Positions 7,054 through 14,580 are shown, counted from the first letter of the stretch. The stretch is DNA of 19,772 nucleotides from JBAZDV01 sp041669745 (GCA_041669745.1 JBAYAO010000015.1:1-19772), one strand, 5' to 3'. The notes: generated from the sequence alone by a model not told the origin. Numbers and translations are program-made.

Positions 7054-8352
7054 ATGAGCTATTCGAAAGAGTTATTGAGGATTCTGGAATCCGTTGGTGC
7101 CAAAGAGGGTTCGAGACTGTCAGTCATGACGGAGGGCGGGACATACGTGGGTACAATGATGCCACACCATGATTTCAGTGCTCCCGATATAATCGTTCTG
7201 AAGATGAAGAGCGGGTACAACATAGGTATAAGGATCGACGGGAGATCCAGGATAGAGGTATTGGAGGAGCCCGTATCGAAGATTTATAAGGAAAAGGAGG
7301 TAGAACCCAAAAAAGGCCTTCCCAATCTGGTGCTCCTCGGTACAGGAGGCACGATAGCATCGTACGTGGATTACAGGACGGGTGCTGTTCATCCGGCGCT
7401 GTCGACATCTGACATGGTCAATGCTGTTCCCGAGATAAGGGACATTGCGAACATCCGTGCAAAGGTGCTGTTCTCGATCTTCTCGGAGAACATGGACGTA
7501 CATCATTGGCAGGAGCTTGCGGAAGCTGTTGCAAAGGAGATAAACGATGGTGCGGACGGTGTGATAATACCGCACGGAACGGATACGATGGGGTATACGG
7601 CCGCTGCACTTTCATTCATGCTCGGTGACATCACCAAACCGGTCGTTCTCGTAGGCGCACAGAGATCATCCGACAGGCCGTCTTCGGATGCATCCAGCAA
7701 TCTGATGGCATGTGCCAGATTCTGTACGCAGGCGAACAGAGCGGGTGTTTTTGTTGTTATGCATGATACACCCGGGGACGATTCTTTCGCAGTACACACA
7801 GGTTCGAGGGTAAGAAAGATGCACACCTCCAGGCGTGATGCGTTCAGGAGTATGAACGTTGTGCCGATAGCACACATCGACGATAAGGGTAAGATAACGA
7901 TCAACACGGAGGGCCGTGCCGTCACGAATGACAGAGTGACGGCAAAGACGGACATGGAAAAGGCCGTGATATTGCTGCAGTACTATCCCGGAATGGACCC
8001 GGAGCTCTTCGAGGATGTGGTGACCAAGAGCAGGGGGGTGGTCATTTCCGGTTCCGGTCTCGGACATGTGAACGAGAACATGATACCGCTGATAAAAAAA
8101 GCCGTTGCCAAAGGTACGATCGTAGTGATGACATCCCAATGTCTCAACGGGCAGACCAATATGAACGTATACAACACAGGAAGGGATCTTTTGAAAGCCG
8201 GTGTCATATCTGTATTCGACATGCTTCCGGAGACTGCCTATGTCAAGTTGATGTGGGTACTGGCCAACAGCGAAGACAGAGACGAGGCCGAGAGGCTCAT
8301 GAGGACACCGCTCGCCGGCGAGATGAGCCAGAGGAGGACAATCGATGTCTGA
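7054..8352 (+). CDS. gatD: Glutamyl-tRNA(Gln) amidotransferase subunit D
   Basis: This is the 432-residue asparaginase-like subunit of the archaeal GatDE complex. It releases ammonia from an amide donor and passes it to GatE, which converts Glu-tRNA(Gln) to Gln-tRNA(Gln). Residues 1-70 form the GatD-specific N-terminal beta domain. The asparaginase I domain follows, with GTGGTIAS (T100), HGTDTMGY (T176, D177), AQRSSDRPSSD, and GSRVRKMHTSRRDAF (K255), which matches the Thr/Thr-Asp/Lys catalytic set of the family. SQCLNGQTNMNVYNTGRDLL is typical of GatD. The length is normal for the family. It overlaps gatE by eight bases, so the two are cotranslated. Confidence 0.96.
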   Translation: MSYSKELLRILESVGAKEGSRLSVMTEGGTYVGTMMPHHDFSAPDIIVLKMKSGYNIGIRIDGRSRIEVLEEPVSKIYKEKEVEPKKGLPNLVLLGTGGTIASYVDYRTGAVHPALSTSDMVNAVPEIRDIANIRAKVLFSIFSENMDVHHWQELAEAVAKEINDGADGVIIPHGTDTMGYTAAALSFMLGDITKPVVLVGAQRSSDRPSSDASSNLMACARFCTQANRAGVFVVMHDTPGDDSFAVHTGSRVRKMHTSRRDAFRSMNVVPIAHIDDKGKITINTEGRAVTNDRVTAKTDMEKAVILLQYYPGMDPELFEDVVTKSRGVVISGSGLGHVNENMIPLIKKAVAKGTIVVMTSQCLNGQTNMNVYNTGRDLLKAGVISVFDMLPETAYVKLMWVLANSEDRDEAERLMRTPLAGEMSQRRTIDV

Positions 8353-10210
8353 ACACGAGCTTGTCTGCGGTATAGAGATCCATCAGCAGCTTGATACGAA
8401 GAAGCTGTTCTGTTCCTGCGAGAGTCATCTCTGCGATGACGGTGTCGGCACCTATTACAGGAGGCTGAGACCGACCACAAGTGAGATGGGTGAAGTGGAC
8501 AGGGCAGCATTGGTGCAGTTCCAGAGGGACATGGGTTACAGGTATCAGTCTTCGCCGGGTGTAAGCTGTCTGGTCGAATTGGATGAGGAACCGCCGCACG
8601 ATACCAATGCAGATGCGCTATCCACTGTTCTGACGTTCTCGGAGATGATGAAGGCGCATGTGGTCGACGAGGTTCACTTCATGAGGAAGATCGTCGTAGA
8701 CGGGTCCAATACATCAGGATTCCAGAGGACGGCACTGATATCGATGGACGGAGAGGTCGATGTCAATGGTAAGAAGGTCTCGATACTGTCGATCTGTCTG
8801 GAGGAGGATGCTGCACGCAAGATAGAGACGAAGGCCGGTGAAGTGACATATCGTCTGGATAGGCTGGGGATACCGTTAATAGAGGTGGCCACGGGGCCGG
8901 ACATACATACTCCCGAGGACGTCATGGAGGTCGCACTCAGACTGGGAACGCTTCTGAGATCCACGAGAAAGGTGAAACGTGGCATCGGGACAATCAGGGA
9001 GGATCTGAACATATCCGTTCCGAATGGTGCCCGTGTCGAGATAAAGGGCGTGCAGGAACTCAGACTGCTTCCGCTGTATGTCGAGAATGAGGCCAACAGG
9101 CAGAGGATGCTCATAAGGATAAAGGACATCCTCGTCTCCAGAAAGACGGAGGGGGTTCCGTTCGAACCATTGGACGTCACGGAGGTCTTCAGGGATTGTG
9201 AGTCCAAGATAATACAGGGTGCACTGTCCGAGAAGGGCAAAGTCATCGCCGTCCGTCTTCCGGGATTCGCCGGTGTGATGAACGGTGACGACGGGAAACT
9301 TCGTTTGGGTTCCGAAATGGCACAGAGGGCGCGTGCCAAAGGTGTCAAGGGGATATTCCATTCTGACGAATTACCCGGATACGGGATAGATGCACGGTAC
9401 GTGGAGTCATTGAGAGAGGATCTCGGAATGGCGGGGGATCTAGATGCTTTCGTCATCTGTGCCGCAAAGGAGAAGAAAGCGGTCGAGGCACTGCAGGTCG
9501 CCGTCGAGAGGGCGAACGAGGCGCTGATCAGGGTCCCCGAGGAGACCAGGGATCCATTGCCGGACGGTACCTCGAAGTATTCAAGACCGTTACCGGGTGC
9601 CGCAAGGATGTATCCGGAGACGGATGTTCCGCCGATCACGATCACCAGAGAAAGGATGGAACAGGTCCGCTCCAATCTTCCCGAATTCCCGGAGCACATA
9701 GAGGACCGTCTGGTCGCCGAGTACGGTATCAACCGGCAGCAGGCAAGGCAGATCGTAAGACGGGACAACATAGAGCTGTTCGAGAGGATATCCAAGGAAT
9801 ACGATATGGCCAATATTGCAGCCAGCATGTTCCTGAACACATACGGTGAATTGGAGCACGAGGGCCTGGATCCGCATGTGCTCACCGAGGGATCGATAAT
9901 GGAGGTCTTCGGGATGCTGAGAAGTGCACGTTTTGCAAAGGAAGCGCTCCCGCCGATCCTGAAGGAATTGGCCGTCGGGGCAACCGCAGAACAGGCAGTC
10001 GCGAAACTGGGACTTGAGCCAGTGGACACCGATGAGGCCGTCGGCATCATAGCCAGGATAGTAAAGGAACGCGAAGAGTTCGTCAGGAGCAAAGGTCTTG
10101 AATCCATAGGGCCGCTGATGGGACCGGTGATGGGTGCGTTGAGAGGGAAGATGGACGGCAAGGAGGCCAATGATCTCCTGGTCCGGGAGATAAAGAAGCT
10201 TATCGGGTGA
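8345..10210 (+). CDS. gatE: Glutamyl-tRNA(Gln) amidotransferase subunit E
   Basis: This is the 621-residue kinase/transamidase subunit that binds Glu-tRNA(Gln), phosphorylates the glutamyl group and amidates it. It begins with CGIEIHQQLDTKKLFCSC, the GatB/GatE opening motif (the Cys pair belongs to the cradle-domain metal site). The cradle domain includes SGFQRT and YRLDRLGIPLIEVATGPD. An AspRS-like insertion specific to GatE follows (about 280-410), then PLPGAARMYPETDVPP and a helical YqeY-like tail ending in LLVREIKKLIG. The presence of GatDE implies that this organism makes Gln-tRNA by the indirect route. The 3' end overlaps the convergent methyltransferase gene by 11 bases. Confidence 0.96.
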   Translation: MSEHELVCGIEIHQQLDTKKLFCSCESHLCDDGVGTYYRRLRPTTSEMGEVDRAALVQFQRDMGYRYQSSPGVSCLVELDEEPPHDTNADALSTVLTFSEMMKAHVVDEVHFMRKIVVDGSNTSGFQRTALISMDGEVDVNGKKVSILSICLEEDAARKIETKAGEVTYRLDRLGIPLIEVATGPDIHTPEDVMEVALRLGTLLRSTRKVKRGIGTIREDLNISVPNGARVEIKGVQELRLLPLYVENEANRQRMLIRIKDILVSRKTEGVPFEPLDVTEVFRDCESKIIQGALSEKGKVIAVRLPGFAGVMNGDDGKLRLGSEMAQRARAKGVKGIFHSDELPGYGIDARYVESLREDLGMAGDLDAFVICAAKEKKAVEALQVAVERANEALIRVPEETRDPLPDGTSKYSRPLPGAARMYPETDVPPITITRERMEQVRSNLPEFPEHIEDRLVAEYGINRQQARQIVRRDNIELFERISKEYDMANIAASMFLNTYGELEHEGLDPHVLTEGSIMEVFGMLRSARFAKEALPPILKELAVGATAEQAVAKLGLEPVDTDEAVGIIARIVKEREEFVRSKGLESIGPLMGPVMGALRGKMDGKEANDLLVREIKKLIG

Positions 10211-10766
10211 TCTCCAATACGTCCAACCTTTCGAAGAACAGCGGGAGTTCCCCGTCCTTCCTGACGTTGTAGACCGAAAGCAGCGATGAAAGCCGTTCAT
10301 GGTCCATAAGGGACGATGTGACTATGACGATCCTGCCCTTTTCGGTGAGATAAAAAGGTGCCTCTCTCAGCAATTCGGGCAGAGGACCGATACCATCAGG
10401 TCCGCCGGACCACGATCTCTCGAGCATTCCCTCATCGTCCACAGGAAGATAGGGAAGATTGAAGACTATCGTATCAAATCTTCCTTCGACGTTTTCGAAG
10501 AGGTCCGATCTCTTCACCGTCATCCGGACATCGTTGGTCTCCGCATTCTTCCTAGTGACTTCCACAGCTGACTGGTTTATATCGACCGCGGTCACCTCGC
10601 CGCCGTTCAAAGCACAGTGTATGGATACGATGCCGGAACCGCACCCGATCTCCAATATCCGTTCGCCTACCGAGATGTTCAGTGATTCTATCAGAAGTAT
10701 GCTGTCCTCCGAAGGAGGATAAACGTCGTCCCTTTCTTCGATGTCGAGCTCCGGTCTGTATTTCAT
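10200..10766 (-). CDS. HemK2/PrmC-like class I methyltransferase (probable release-factor glutamine methyltransferase)
   Basis: This is a 188-residue SAM-dependent methyltransferase. It has the VYPPSEDS N-terminal motif of the archaeal/eukaryotic HemK2 (Mtq2) group, SAM motif I EIGCGSG (39-45), an acidic motif II D62, and a catalytic-type motif NLPYLP (103-108). Family members methylate the Gln of the GGQ motif in release factor aRF1. The usual NPPY tetrad is NLPY here, a form better known from KsgA/Dim1 enzymes, so the exact substrate is not certain. The Shine-Dalgarno GGAGTG eight bases before ATG 10766 sets the start; the in-frame GTG 10778 is part of it. It is divergent from the hydrolase gene at 10811 and tail-to-tail with gatE. 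Confidence 0.85.
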   Translation of the reverse strand: MKYRPELDIEERDDVYPPSEDSILLIESLNISVGERILEIGCGSGIVSIHCALNGGEVTAVDINQSAVEVTRKNAETNDVRMTVKRSDLFENVEGRFDTIVFNLPYLPVDDEGMLERSWSGGPDGIGPLPELLREAPFYLTEKGRIVIVTSSLMDHERLSSLLSVYNVRKDGELPLFFERLDVLEITR

Positions 10767-10781
10767 TCGAATGAACACTCC

Positions 10782-10787
10782 TTTAAA
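10782..10787 (+). promoter_or_regulatory. Box A of the metallo-hydrolase gene
   Basis: TTTAAA begins 29 bases before ATG 10811, the spacing expected for a leaderless transcript starting there. This is the main reason to prefer ATG 10811 over ATG 10802. The divergent methyltransferase start is only 44 bases away. Confidence 0.4.
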
Positions 10788-10810
10788 CCGAAAGCGAGAT
10801 TATGGTATTT

Positions 10811-11389
10811 ATGAACCAGTTGGATGTACTTGTCATCGGGAATCTCAAAAGGTCGGAGGACGGTTCCATCCTTGATGCGAACTCCACATCGACTCTCATA
10901 AAAGCGGACGGTCGTTTGATCGTCGTCGATACAAGTACAGTTAGAATGAGACCTGCGATCAAAGTATCCTTCAAGCAGATAGGCGTCTTTATGAAGGACG
11001 TCGATACGGTGATCCTGACCCACATGCATCACGACCATGCGGAGAATACGGACCTTTATCCGAATGCCGAGGTCTATGTACATTCCGGCGACGAAAACAT
11101 ACCATCAGGATACAATGTCGTCGACAGCGACACGGAGATAGCGGACGGTGTAAGATTGGTGCATACACCAGGACACACGCTGGATTCGATGAGTGTTTTC
11201 GTACACGGAGACGGGATGAGATACGTCATTGCCGGAGATGCGATACCGTTGAAGGACAACTGTACGAAGATGTTGCCTCCCGCAGTGAACATCTCAAAGG
11301 AGCTTTCTATCAAAAGTATTAAAACCATTACCAACTTCGCAGACGTGATCATCCCGGGTCATGGACAACCGTTCATGACGGGAAGGTGA
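10811..11389 (+). CDS. Metallo-beta-lactamase fold hydrolase
   Basis: This is a 192-residue single-domain MBL-fold protein. All metal ligands are visible: HMHHDH (71-76), HTPGHT (H122), GDAIP (D143) and GHGQP (H184), so a dinuclear metal site is expected. The short length and absence of extra domains resemble the small MBLAC1/glyoxalase-II-like group, but the substrate cannot be read from the sequence. ATG 10802 is an in-frame alternative adding three residues. Its stop TGA is fused to the Shine-Dalgarno of the next gene (TGAGGTG), so the two are probably coupled. Confidence 0.88.
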   Translation: MNQLDVLVIGNLKRSEDGSILDANSTSTLIKADGRLIVVDTSTVRMRPAIKVSFKQIGVFMKDVDTVILTHMHHDHAENTDLYPNAEVYVHSGDENIPSGYNVVDSDTEIADGVRLVHTPGHTLDSMSVFVHGDGMRYVIAGDAIPLKDNCTKMLPPAVNISKELSIKSIKTITNFADVIIPGHGQPFMTGR

Positions 11390-11399
11390 GGTGTCGTCT

Positions 11400-12038
11400 A
11401 TGAGAGAGATTCCCGATGCGATTTACTACGAGTGTCCCAAGTGTAACGATATTACGTTGCACGAGGTCCTTAAGGGCAAGATGGGGAAATCCTCATTGGA
11501 AGCGACCCTCCGCTGTGAGGATTGTCAGAACACATTCAACACTGTTGTGAAGTTGCCTAAGATAATAAAGACGAAGGTCGTGGTCAGCGACGGCCCCGTT
11601 TCCGAGAGCACGATCACGGAACTGGAGGAAGGCGACAAGATCACCATAGATGATGAATTCTTCATCGAGGACGGGAGACGTCTCAGGGTATGTGCCATCG
11701 AACTGGAGAACGGCAGACGGGTGAAGAAGGCTCTTGCCGAGAATGTCAGGACGCTCTGGGCCAAACAGTTCGGAATCCTCAGCATCAAAGTGACGGTCAA
11801 CAACAATCGCGTAAGCTATTCGAGGAGGATAGAGGCTGAACCGGACGACGAGTTCACGGTCGGTCAGATGATATCCCTTTCGGACATGGACTGCTACGTA
11901 CACGCGATAAAGACGCGTGAACGTCTGATAAGCAGAGGCGATGCAGAAGCAAGGGAGATCGTCAGAATCTACGGCAAGCTAAGACAGAGGTCAATTCCTA
12001 TCCTCGATATCGAGGAGGATGACGTCGAGGACATTTGA
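11400..12038 (+). CDS. HVO_0476-type archaeal zinc-finger protein
   Basis: The product is 212 residues. It starts with a zinc ribbon (CPKC at 12-15 and CEDC at 39-42) and continues with a mixed alpha/beta domain rich in charged residues, ending in an acidic tail (LDIEEDDVEDI). This matches the archaeal family often annotated as HVO_0476 zinc finger protein (COG1326), whose function is unknown. GAGGTG at 11388-11393, six bases before ATG 11400, sets the start. The in-frame GTG 11391 lies inside it. The last 48 bases overlap the convergent phosphatase gene and include a perfect 16-base palindrome. Confidence 0.82.
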   Translation: MREIPDAIYYECPKCNDITLHEVLKGKMGKSSLEATLRCEDCQNTFNTVVKLPKIIKTKVVVSDGPVSESTITELEEGDKITIDDEFFIEDGRRLRVCAIELENGRRVKKALAENVRTLWAKQFGILSIKVTVNNNRVSYSRRIEAEPDDEFTVGQMISLSDMDCYVHAIKTRERLISRGDAEAREIVRIYGKLRQRSIPILDIEEDDVEDI

Positions 12039-12659
12039 GATATTCCCGCTTCTTATCACGTTGGTTGCCGCAGCTTCGGTATAAGGATCGACGGGGTTGA
12101 AGGCGATGGATACCCCCGTATTTTGGAACATCTTGATGTCGGTGAACGAGTTCCCGATCGATACGCATCTCTTGGGGGTCGTTCCGAACTCTTCGATGAA
12201 ATCCCTTACGTTCTTCCCCTTGTCCTGCAGGTCCACATTCATCCTTCCTTCACCGGTCAGTCGTCCGTCAGGATAGGATTCCAATGTATCGGCCACATAG
12301 CCGTCGAAACCGAATTCGTTTGCGATCATTTTTGCTGCGAGGTCGATACCTCCGCTGCAGATCACACTTTTTATATCATTGTACTTCAGACCGACTATCG
12401 TTTCCTGTATCCCGCTAATGAGCGGCAGGTCTCTGAATATCCTCGCGATATCGTTGACTGTGATGTCCGGTCTCACGATCTTCCAAAGAGCGATATCGCG
12501 TCTCATGAATTCCGGTTCGTCTATTTCCCTGTTCACGAACGCCTGATAGGATTCCTCGTTGTCCACACCGAGTACCTGATGGATGAATGCCCAGGAGCTT
12601 CTTGTCGTCGTCAGGACACCGTCCATGTCGAAGATCACTAGGTCGAAACGTCTACTCAT
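11991..12659 (-). CDS. HAD-family phosphatase, SerB (phosphoserine phosphatase)-like
   Basis: The product is 222 residues with all four HAD motifs: DMDGVLT (nucleophile D11, general acid D13), SGG (S102), DKGK (K147) and GNSFTDI (169-175). The cap inserted between motifs I and II is helical, as in the SerB subgroup, so removal of phosphate from phosphoserine is the likeliest reaction. Related HAD enzymes act on other small phosphates, so the substrate is inferred. TTTTATA about 30 bases before ATG 12659 and the lack of a Shine-Dalgarno suggest a leaderless transcript. Its 3' end overlaps the convergent zinc-finger gene by 48 bases. It is divergent from the TraB-family gene. Confidence 0.85.
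   Translation of the reverse strand: MSRRFDLVIFDMDGVLTTTRSSWAFIHQVLGVDNEESYQAFVNREIDEPEFMRRDIALWKIVRPDITVNDIARIFRDLPLISGIQETIVGLKYNDIKSVICSGGIDLAAKMIANEFGFDGYVADTLESYPDGRLTGEGRMNVDLQDKGKNVRDFIEEFGTTPKRCVSIGNSFTDIKMFQNTGVSIAFNPVDPYTEAAATNVIRSGNISNVLDVILLDIEDRN
12001..12016. repeat. Perfect 16-base palindrome in overlapping gene ends
   Basis: TCCTCGAT followed by its exact reverse complement ATCGAGGA. It is coding on both strands: the plus frame reads ILDIEE and the minus frame reads LLDIED, so both convergent proteins carry nearly the same C-terminal peptide. In either mRNA it could also fold into a hairpin. Confidence 0.7.
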
Positions 12660-12682
12660 GTCCCCAGATAAAGGGAGCGTCG

Positions 12683-12690
12683 TATAAAAT
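12683..12690. promoter_or_regulatory. Shared divergent box A (phosphatase / TraB genes)
   Basis: TATAAAAT on plus reads ATTTTATA on minus. On the minus strand it starts about 30 bases before ATG 12659 (leaderless). On the plus strand it starts 54 bases before ATG 12737, leaving a leader of roughly 25 bases that contains a GGAG Shine-Dalgarno. One element could serve both genes, although TTATTATT at 12706 is an alternative plus-strand box. Confidence 0.4.
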
Positions 12691-12736
12691 CTGACGTTCA
12701 GCAGATTATTATTGTCGGTGGTGCTTACAGGAGATA

Positions 12737-13462
12737 ATGATCACTTTCATCGGCACGGGCCACATATTCGACCTCTCTGAGCCCATGATGTTCATCATAA
12801 AGCAGATTTGGCCGGATGCTGTACTTGTTGAACTGGACGAATCCCGCTACACGGCGATGACGTCCGCCGACAGCGGTGAGAGAAGTCGTCGCGGATATGC
12901 AGATGTCCCGTGGATATACAGGAGCACCGCGAAATATCAGGACAGGATGTCCAAAGAATACGGGTCGTCCAATGTGGGCAGCGAGATGCTTACCGCTGTG
13001 AACACAGGAAAACTGGTAGGTGCCAAGATAGGGTTCATCGATTCTGATGCAGGCAACGTTATGAGAGAGGTATGGAACGAGATGTCCCGCAGGGAGAGAT
13101 TAAGGTACAGCATATCGACGCTCAGGGACCGTATATCGGGGAAGAAAGAGATAGAGAAGACAGTGGACGATTTCAGCAGGAATGAGGAAGAGATGATAGC
13201 CGACATGCGCAAGAAGTATCCGACCCTCGTCGCAAAGCTCATCGATGAACGCAACGAGCACATGGCCGGTCAGATACGGAAATATATTTCAGAATGCAAG
13301 AATATGGTCGTGGTCGTCGGAGATGCCCATGTCGAGGGCTTATCCTCATACTTCAAAGAATTCGAAGTGAGGAAGATAAGACTCGCAGACCTGCTTGACA
13401 GGGATAAGATGGATGCTGTGCGTTCAGCATTGTGGAATAGAGATGAGAAAGATGAAAGTTGA
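12737..13462 (+). CDS. Short TraB/TIKI-family protein without membrane domain
   Basis: The product is 241 residues. Conserved marks of the TraB/EreA/TIKI fold are GTGH (6-9), VLVELDESRY (E32, R37), ERNEHMA (171-177) and GDAHVEG (195-201). Members include metal-dependent peptidases (TIKI) and the enterococcal pheromone-shutdown protein TraB. Many archaeal TraB homologues are longer, with a C-terminal multi-helix membrane domain. This one ends after the catalytic-type domain and no hydrophobic helix is visible, so it is probably soluble. A GGAG lies three bases before ATG 12737. The 3' end overlaps thyX by 11-20 bases, indicating coupling. The substrate is unknown. Confidence 0.78.
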   Translation: MITFIGTGHIFDLSEPMMFIIKQIWPDAVLVELDESRYTAMTSADSGERSRRGYADVPWIYRSTAKYQDRMSKEYGSSNVGSEMLTAVNTGKLVGAKIGFIDSDAGNVMREVWNEMSRRERLRYSISTLRDRISGKKEIEKTVDDFSRNEEEMIADMRKKYPTLVAKLIDERNEHMAGQIRKYISECKNMVVVVGDAHVEGLSSYFKEFEVRKIRLADLLDRDKMDAVRSALWNRDEKDES

Positions 13463-14129
13463 ACTGCTCGCATACACCAAGGACGCTGACGACATATGTG
13501 CTGCAGCGGGAAAATCATGCTATTCGGACAGTTCCTCATACGATCTATTGGGCAGCGAGAATCCTGAGAAAGTGCTCGAAAAGATCGTCGGCATGGGTCA
13601 TCTCTCGGTGATCGAGCACGCAAGTTTCACATTTTCAGTGGAAGGGGTATCCAGAGTATTGACGCATCAGCTGGTAAGACATCGTTTGGCATCCTTCTCA
13701 CAGCAGAGTCAGAGGTATGTCTCTCTCGATGAGCCCACGTACGTGGTACCCGATACGGTTGCGGCGGATCCCAAAACGAGACAGCTGTACGAGGATACGA
13801 TGAAAAGGATATGGGATGTGTACAAGGAATTGGAAGAAACGGTACCGCCGGAGGATGCCCGTTACGTACTTCCGAACGGATGCACGACCAATATAACGAT
13901 AACGATGAACGCCAGGGAATTGCTTCATTTCTTCTCCCTCAGGTGTTGCAATCGCGCGCAGTGGGAGATAAGGGATATGGCCGACAGTATGTTGGTGCTC
14001 TGTAAGGACGTTTCCCCGACGATCTTTCGGGCCGCAGGACCACCCTGCGTAAGAGGGCCGTGTCCAGAAGGCAAATTGAGTTGTGGCAGACCGAGGCTTG
14101 ATTTGAAGGAAAACGCACGGAAGCCTTAA
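13452..14129 (+). CDS. thyX: Flavin-dependent thymidylate synthase
   Basis: This is a 225-residue ThyX enzyme that methylates dUMP to dTMP using methylene-folate (or a methanopterin-type carrier in methanogens), FAD and NADPH. The ThyX signature RHRxxSxxxxSxR is complete at residues 76-88 (RHRLASFSQQSQR). Other marks are GHLSVIEHASFTF, RYVLPNG and the C-terminal RCCNRAQWEIR. A Cys-rich end (PPCVRGPCPEGKLSCG) is common in archaeal homologues. ATG 13452 gives the usual MKVELLAYT start; ATG 13443 adds three residues. Both lie inside the end of the TraB-family gene, in a different frame. rps17e follows 39 bases downstream. Confidence 0.95.
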   Translation: MKVELLAYTKDADDICAAAGKSCYSDSSSYDLLGSENPEKVLEKIVGMGHLSVIEHASFTFSVEGVSRVLTHQLVRHRLASFSQQSQRYVSLDEPTYVVPDTVAADPKTRQLYEDTMKRIWDVYKELEETVPPEDARYVLPNGCTTNITITMNARELLHFFSLRCCNRAQWEIRDMADSMLVLCKDVSPTIFRAAGPPCVRGPCPEGKLSCGRPRLDLKENARKP

Positions 14130-14132
14130 ATA
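14126..14132 (+). promoter_or_regulatory. Box A candidate of rps17e
   Basis: TTAAATA overlaps the thyX stop codon and lies 43 bases before ATG 14169. A transcript would start near 14155-14158 and carry a short leader containing GGTGA. The adjoining inverted repeat TAAGGA-ATA-TCCTTA (14131-14145) lies between the box and the predicted start of transcription. Confidence 0.35.
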
Positions 14133-14168
14133 AGGAATATCCTTAATCCGAGGTACTCGGTGAAGATA

Positions 14169-14360
14169 ATGGGAAGAATCAGACCCACATACATCAAGAG
14201 AGTGGCCATAGAACTCGTCAACAGATACCCGAAGGCGTTCAACAATGACTTTGAGAACAACAAGGTCATGGTAAGCAACCTGACGGATGTCTACTCGGTC
14301 AAGATGAGGAATCGTATCGCAGGTTATGTAACGCGTTACGTTTCGCATGCCGAGATCTAA
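14169..14360 (+). CDS. rps17e: 30S ribosomal protein S17e
   Basis: The product is 63 residues, the normal archaeal length. It begins MGRIRPTYIKRVAIELVNRY, the family signature, and continues FNNDFENNKV and SVKMRNRIAGYVTRYV. It is a small-subunit protein found in archaea and eukaryotes but not bacteria. The Shine-Dalgarno GGTGA ends five bases before ATG 14169, which supports this start over the in-frame GTG at 14160 that forms part of the same motif. It may be cotranscribed with thyX or use the box A at 14126. Confidence 0.95.
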   Translation: MGRIRPTYIKRVAIELVNRYPKAFNNDFENNKVMVSNLTDVYSVKMRNRIAGYVTRYVSHAEI

Positions 14361-14403
14361 ACCGTCCTCTTTTGATAAGAAAATAAATCCGCATACGAAC
14401 CCT

Positions 14404-14480
14404 GCCCGCGTGGGGTAGCTTGGATATCCTGTGAGATTGCGGATCTCTTGACCCGGATTCGAATTCCGGCGCGGGCACCA
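14404..14480 (+). tRNA. tRNA-Arg (anticodon GCG)
   Basis: The acceptor stem GCCCGCG pairs with CGCGGGC, followed by ACCA, so CCA is encoded. The T arm is CCGGA-TTCGAAT-TCCGG. The D arm has GGAT with A at position 20, an arginine identity base. The anticodon loop TTGCGGA (14437-14443) gives GCG, reading CGC/CGU. The anticodon stem has four pairs (GAGA/TCTC), but its outer pair is T-T, and the variable region is four bases. An A/T-rich element TTTTGATA lies at 14370-14377, about 34 bases upstream. Shifting the loop by one base to read TGC (Ala) breaks the stem and is less likely. Confidence 0.82.
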
Positions 14481-14484
14481 TCTC

Positions 14485-14520
14485 TTTTAAAGACCATCCG
14501 TGGAAGGACATTTTTTCTTT
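14485..14520 (+). terminator. T-rich stretches after tRNA-Arg
   Basis: TTTT at 14485-14488 and TTTTTTCTTT at 14511-14520 follow the tRNA. Runs of T on the non-template strand are the usual archaeal termination signal. The rest of the 100-base gap to rqcH holds nothing I recognise. Confidence 0.4.
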
Positions 14521-14580
14521 GAAATCGTTTGTGCCATCGATCCTTTTTCGAATACAGGACCGACCCAGCAACCAGAGGAT

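Noticed and set aside
6882..7172. 96-codon plus-strand ORF overlapping the gatD start
   Set aside because: Its second half lies in another frame of gatD, and its first half resembles no protein I know.
8674..10170. 498-codon open frame on the minus strand opposite gatE
   Set aside because: gatE is certain on the plus strand. The antisense product is Ser/Ile/Pro-rich low-complexity sequence with no recognisable motif, as expected from a shadow of a codon-biased gene.
13395..13451. Longer thyX start at 13395 inside the TraB gene
   Set aside because: The extra N-terminus is TraB coding sequence read in another frame. ThyX proteins normally begin close to the MKVELLAYT segment.
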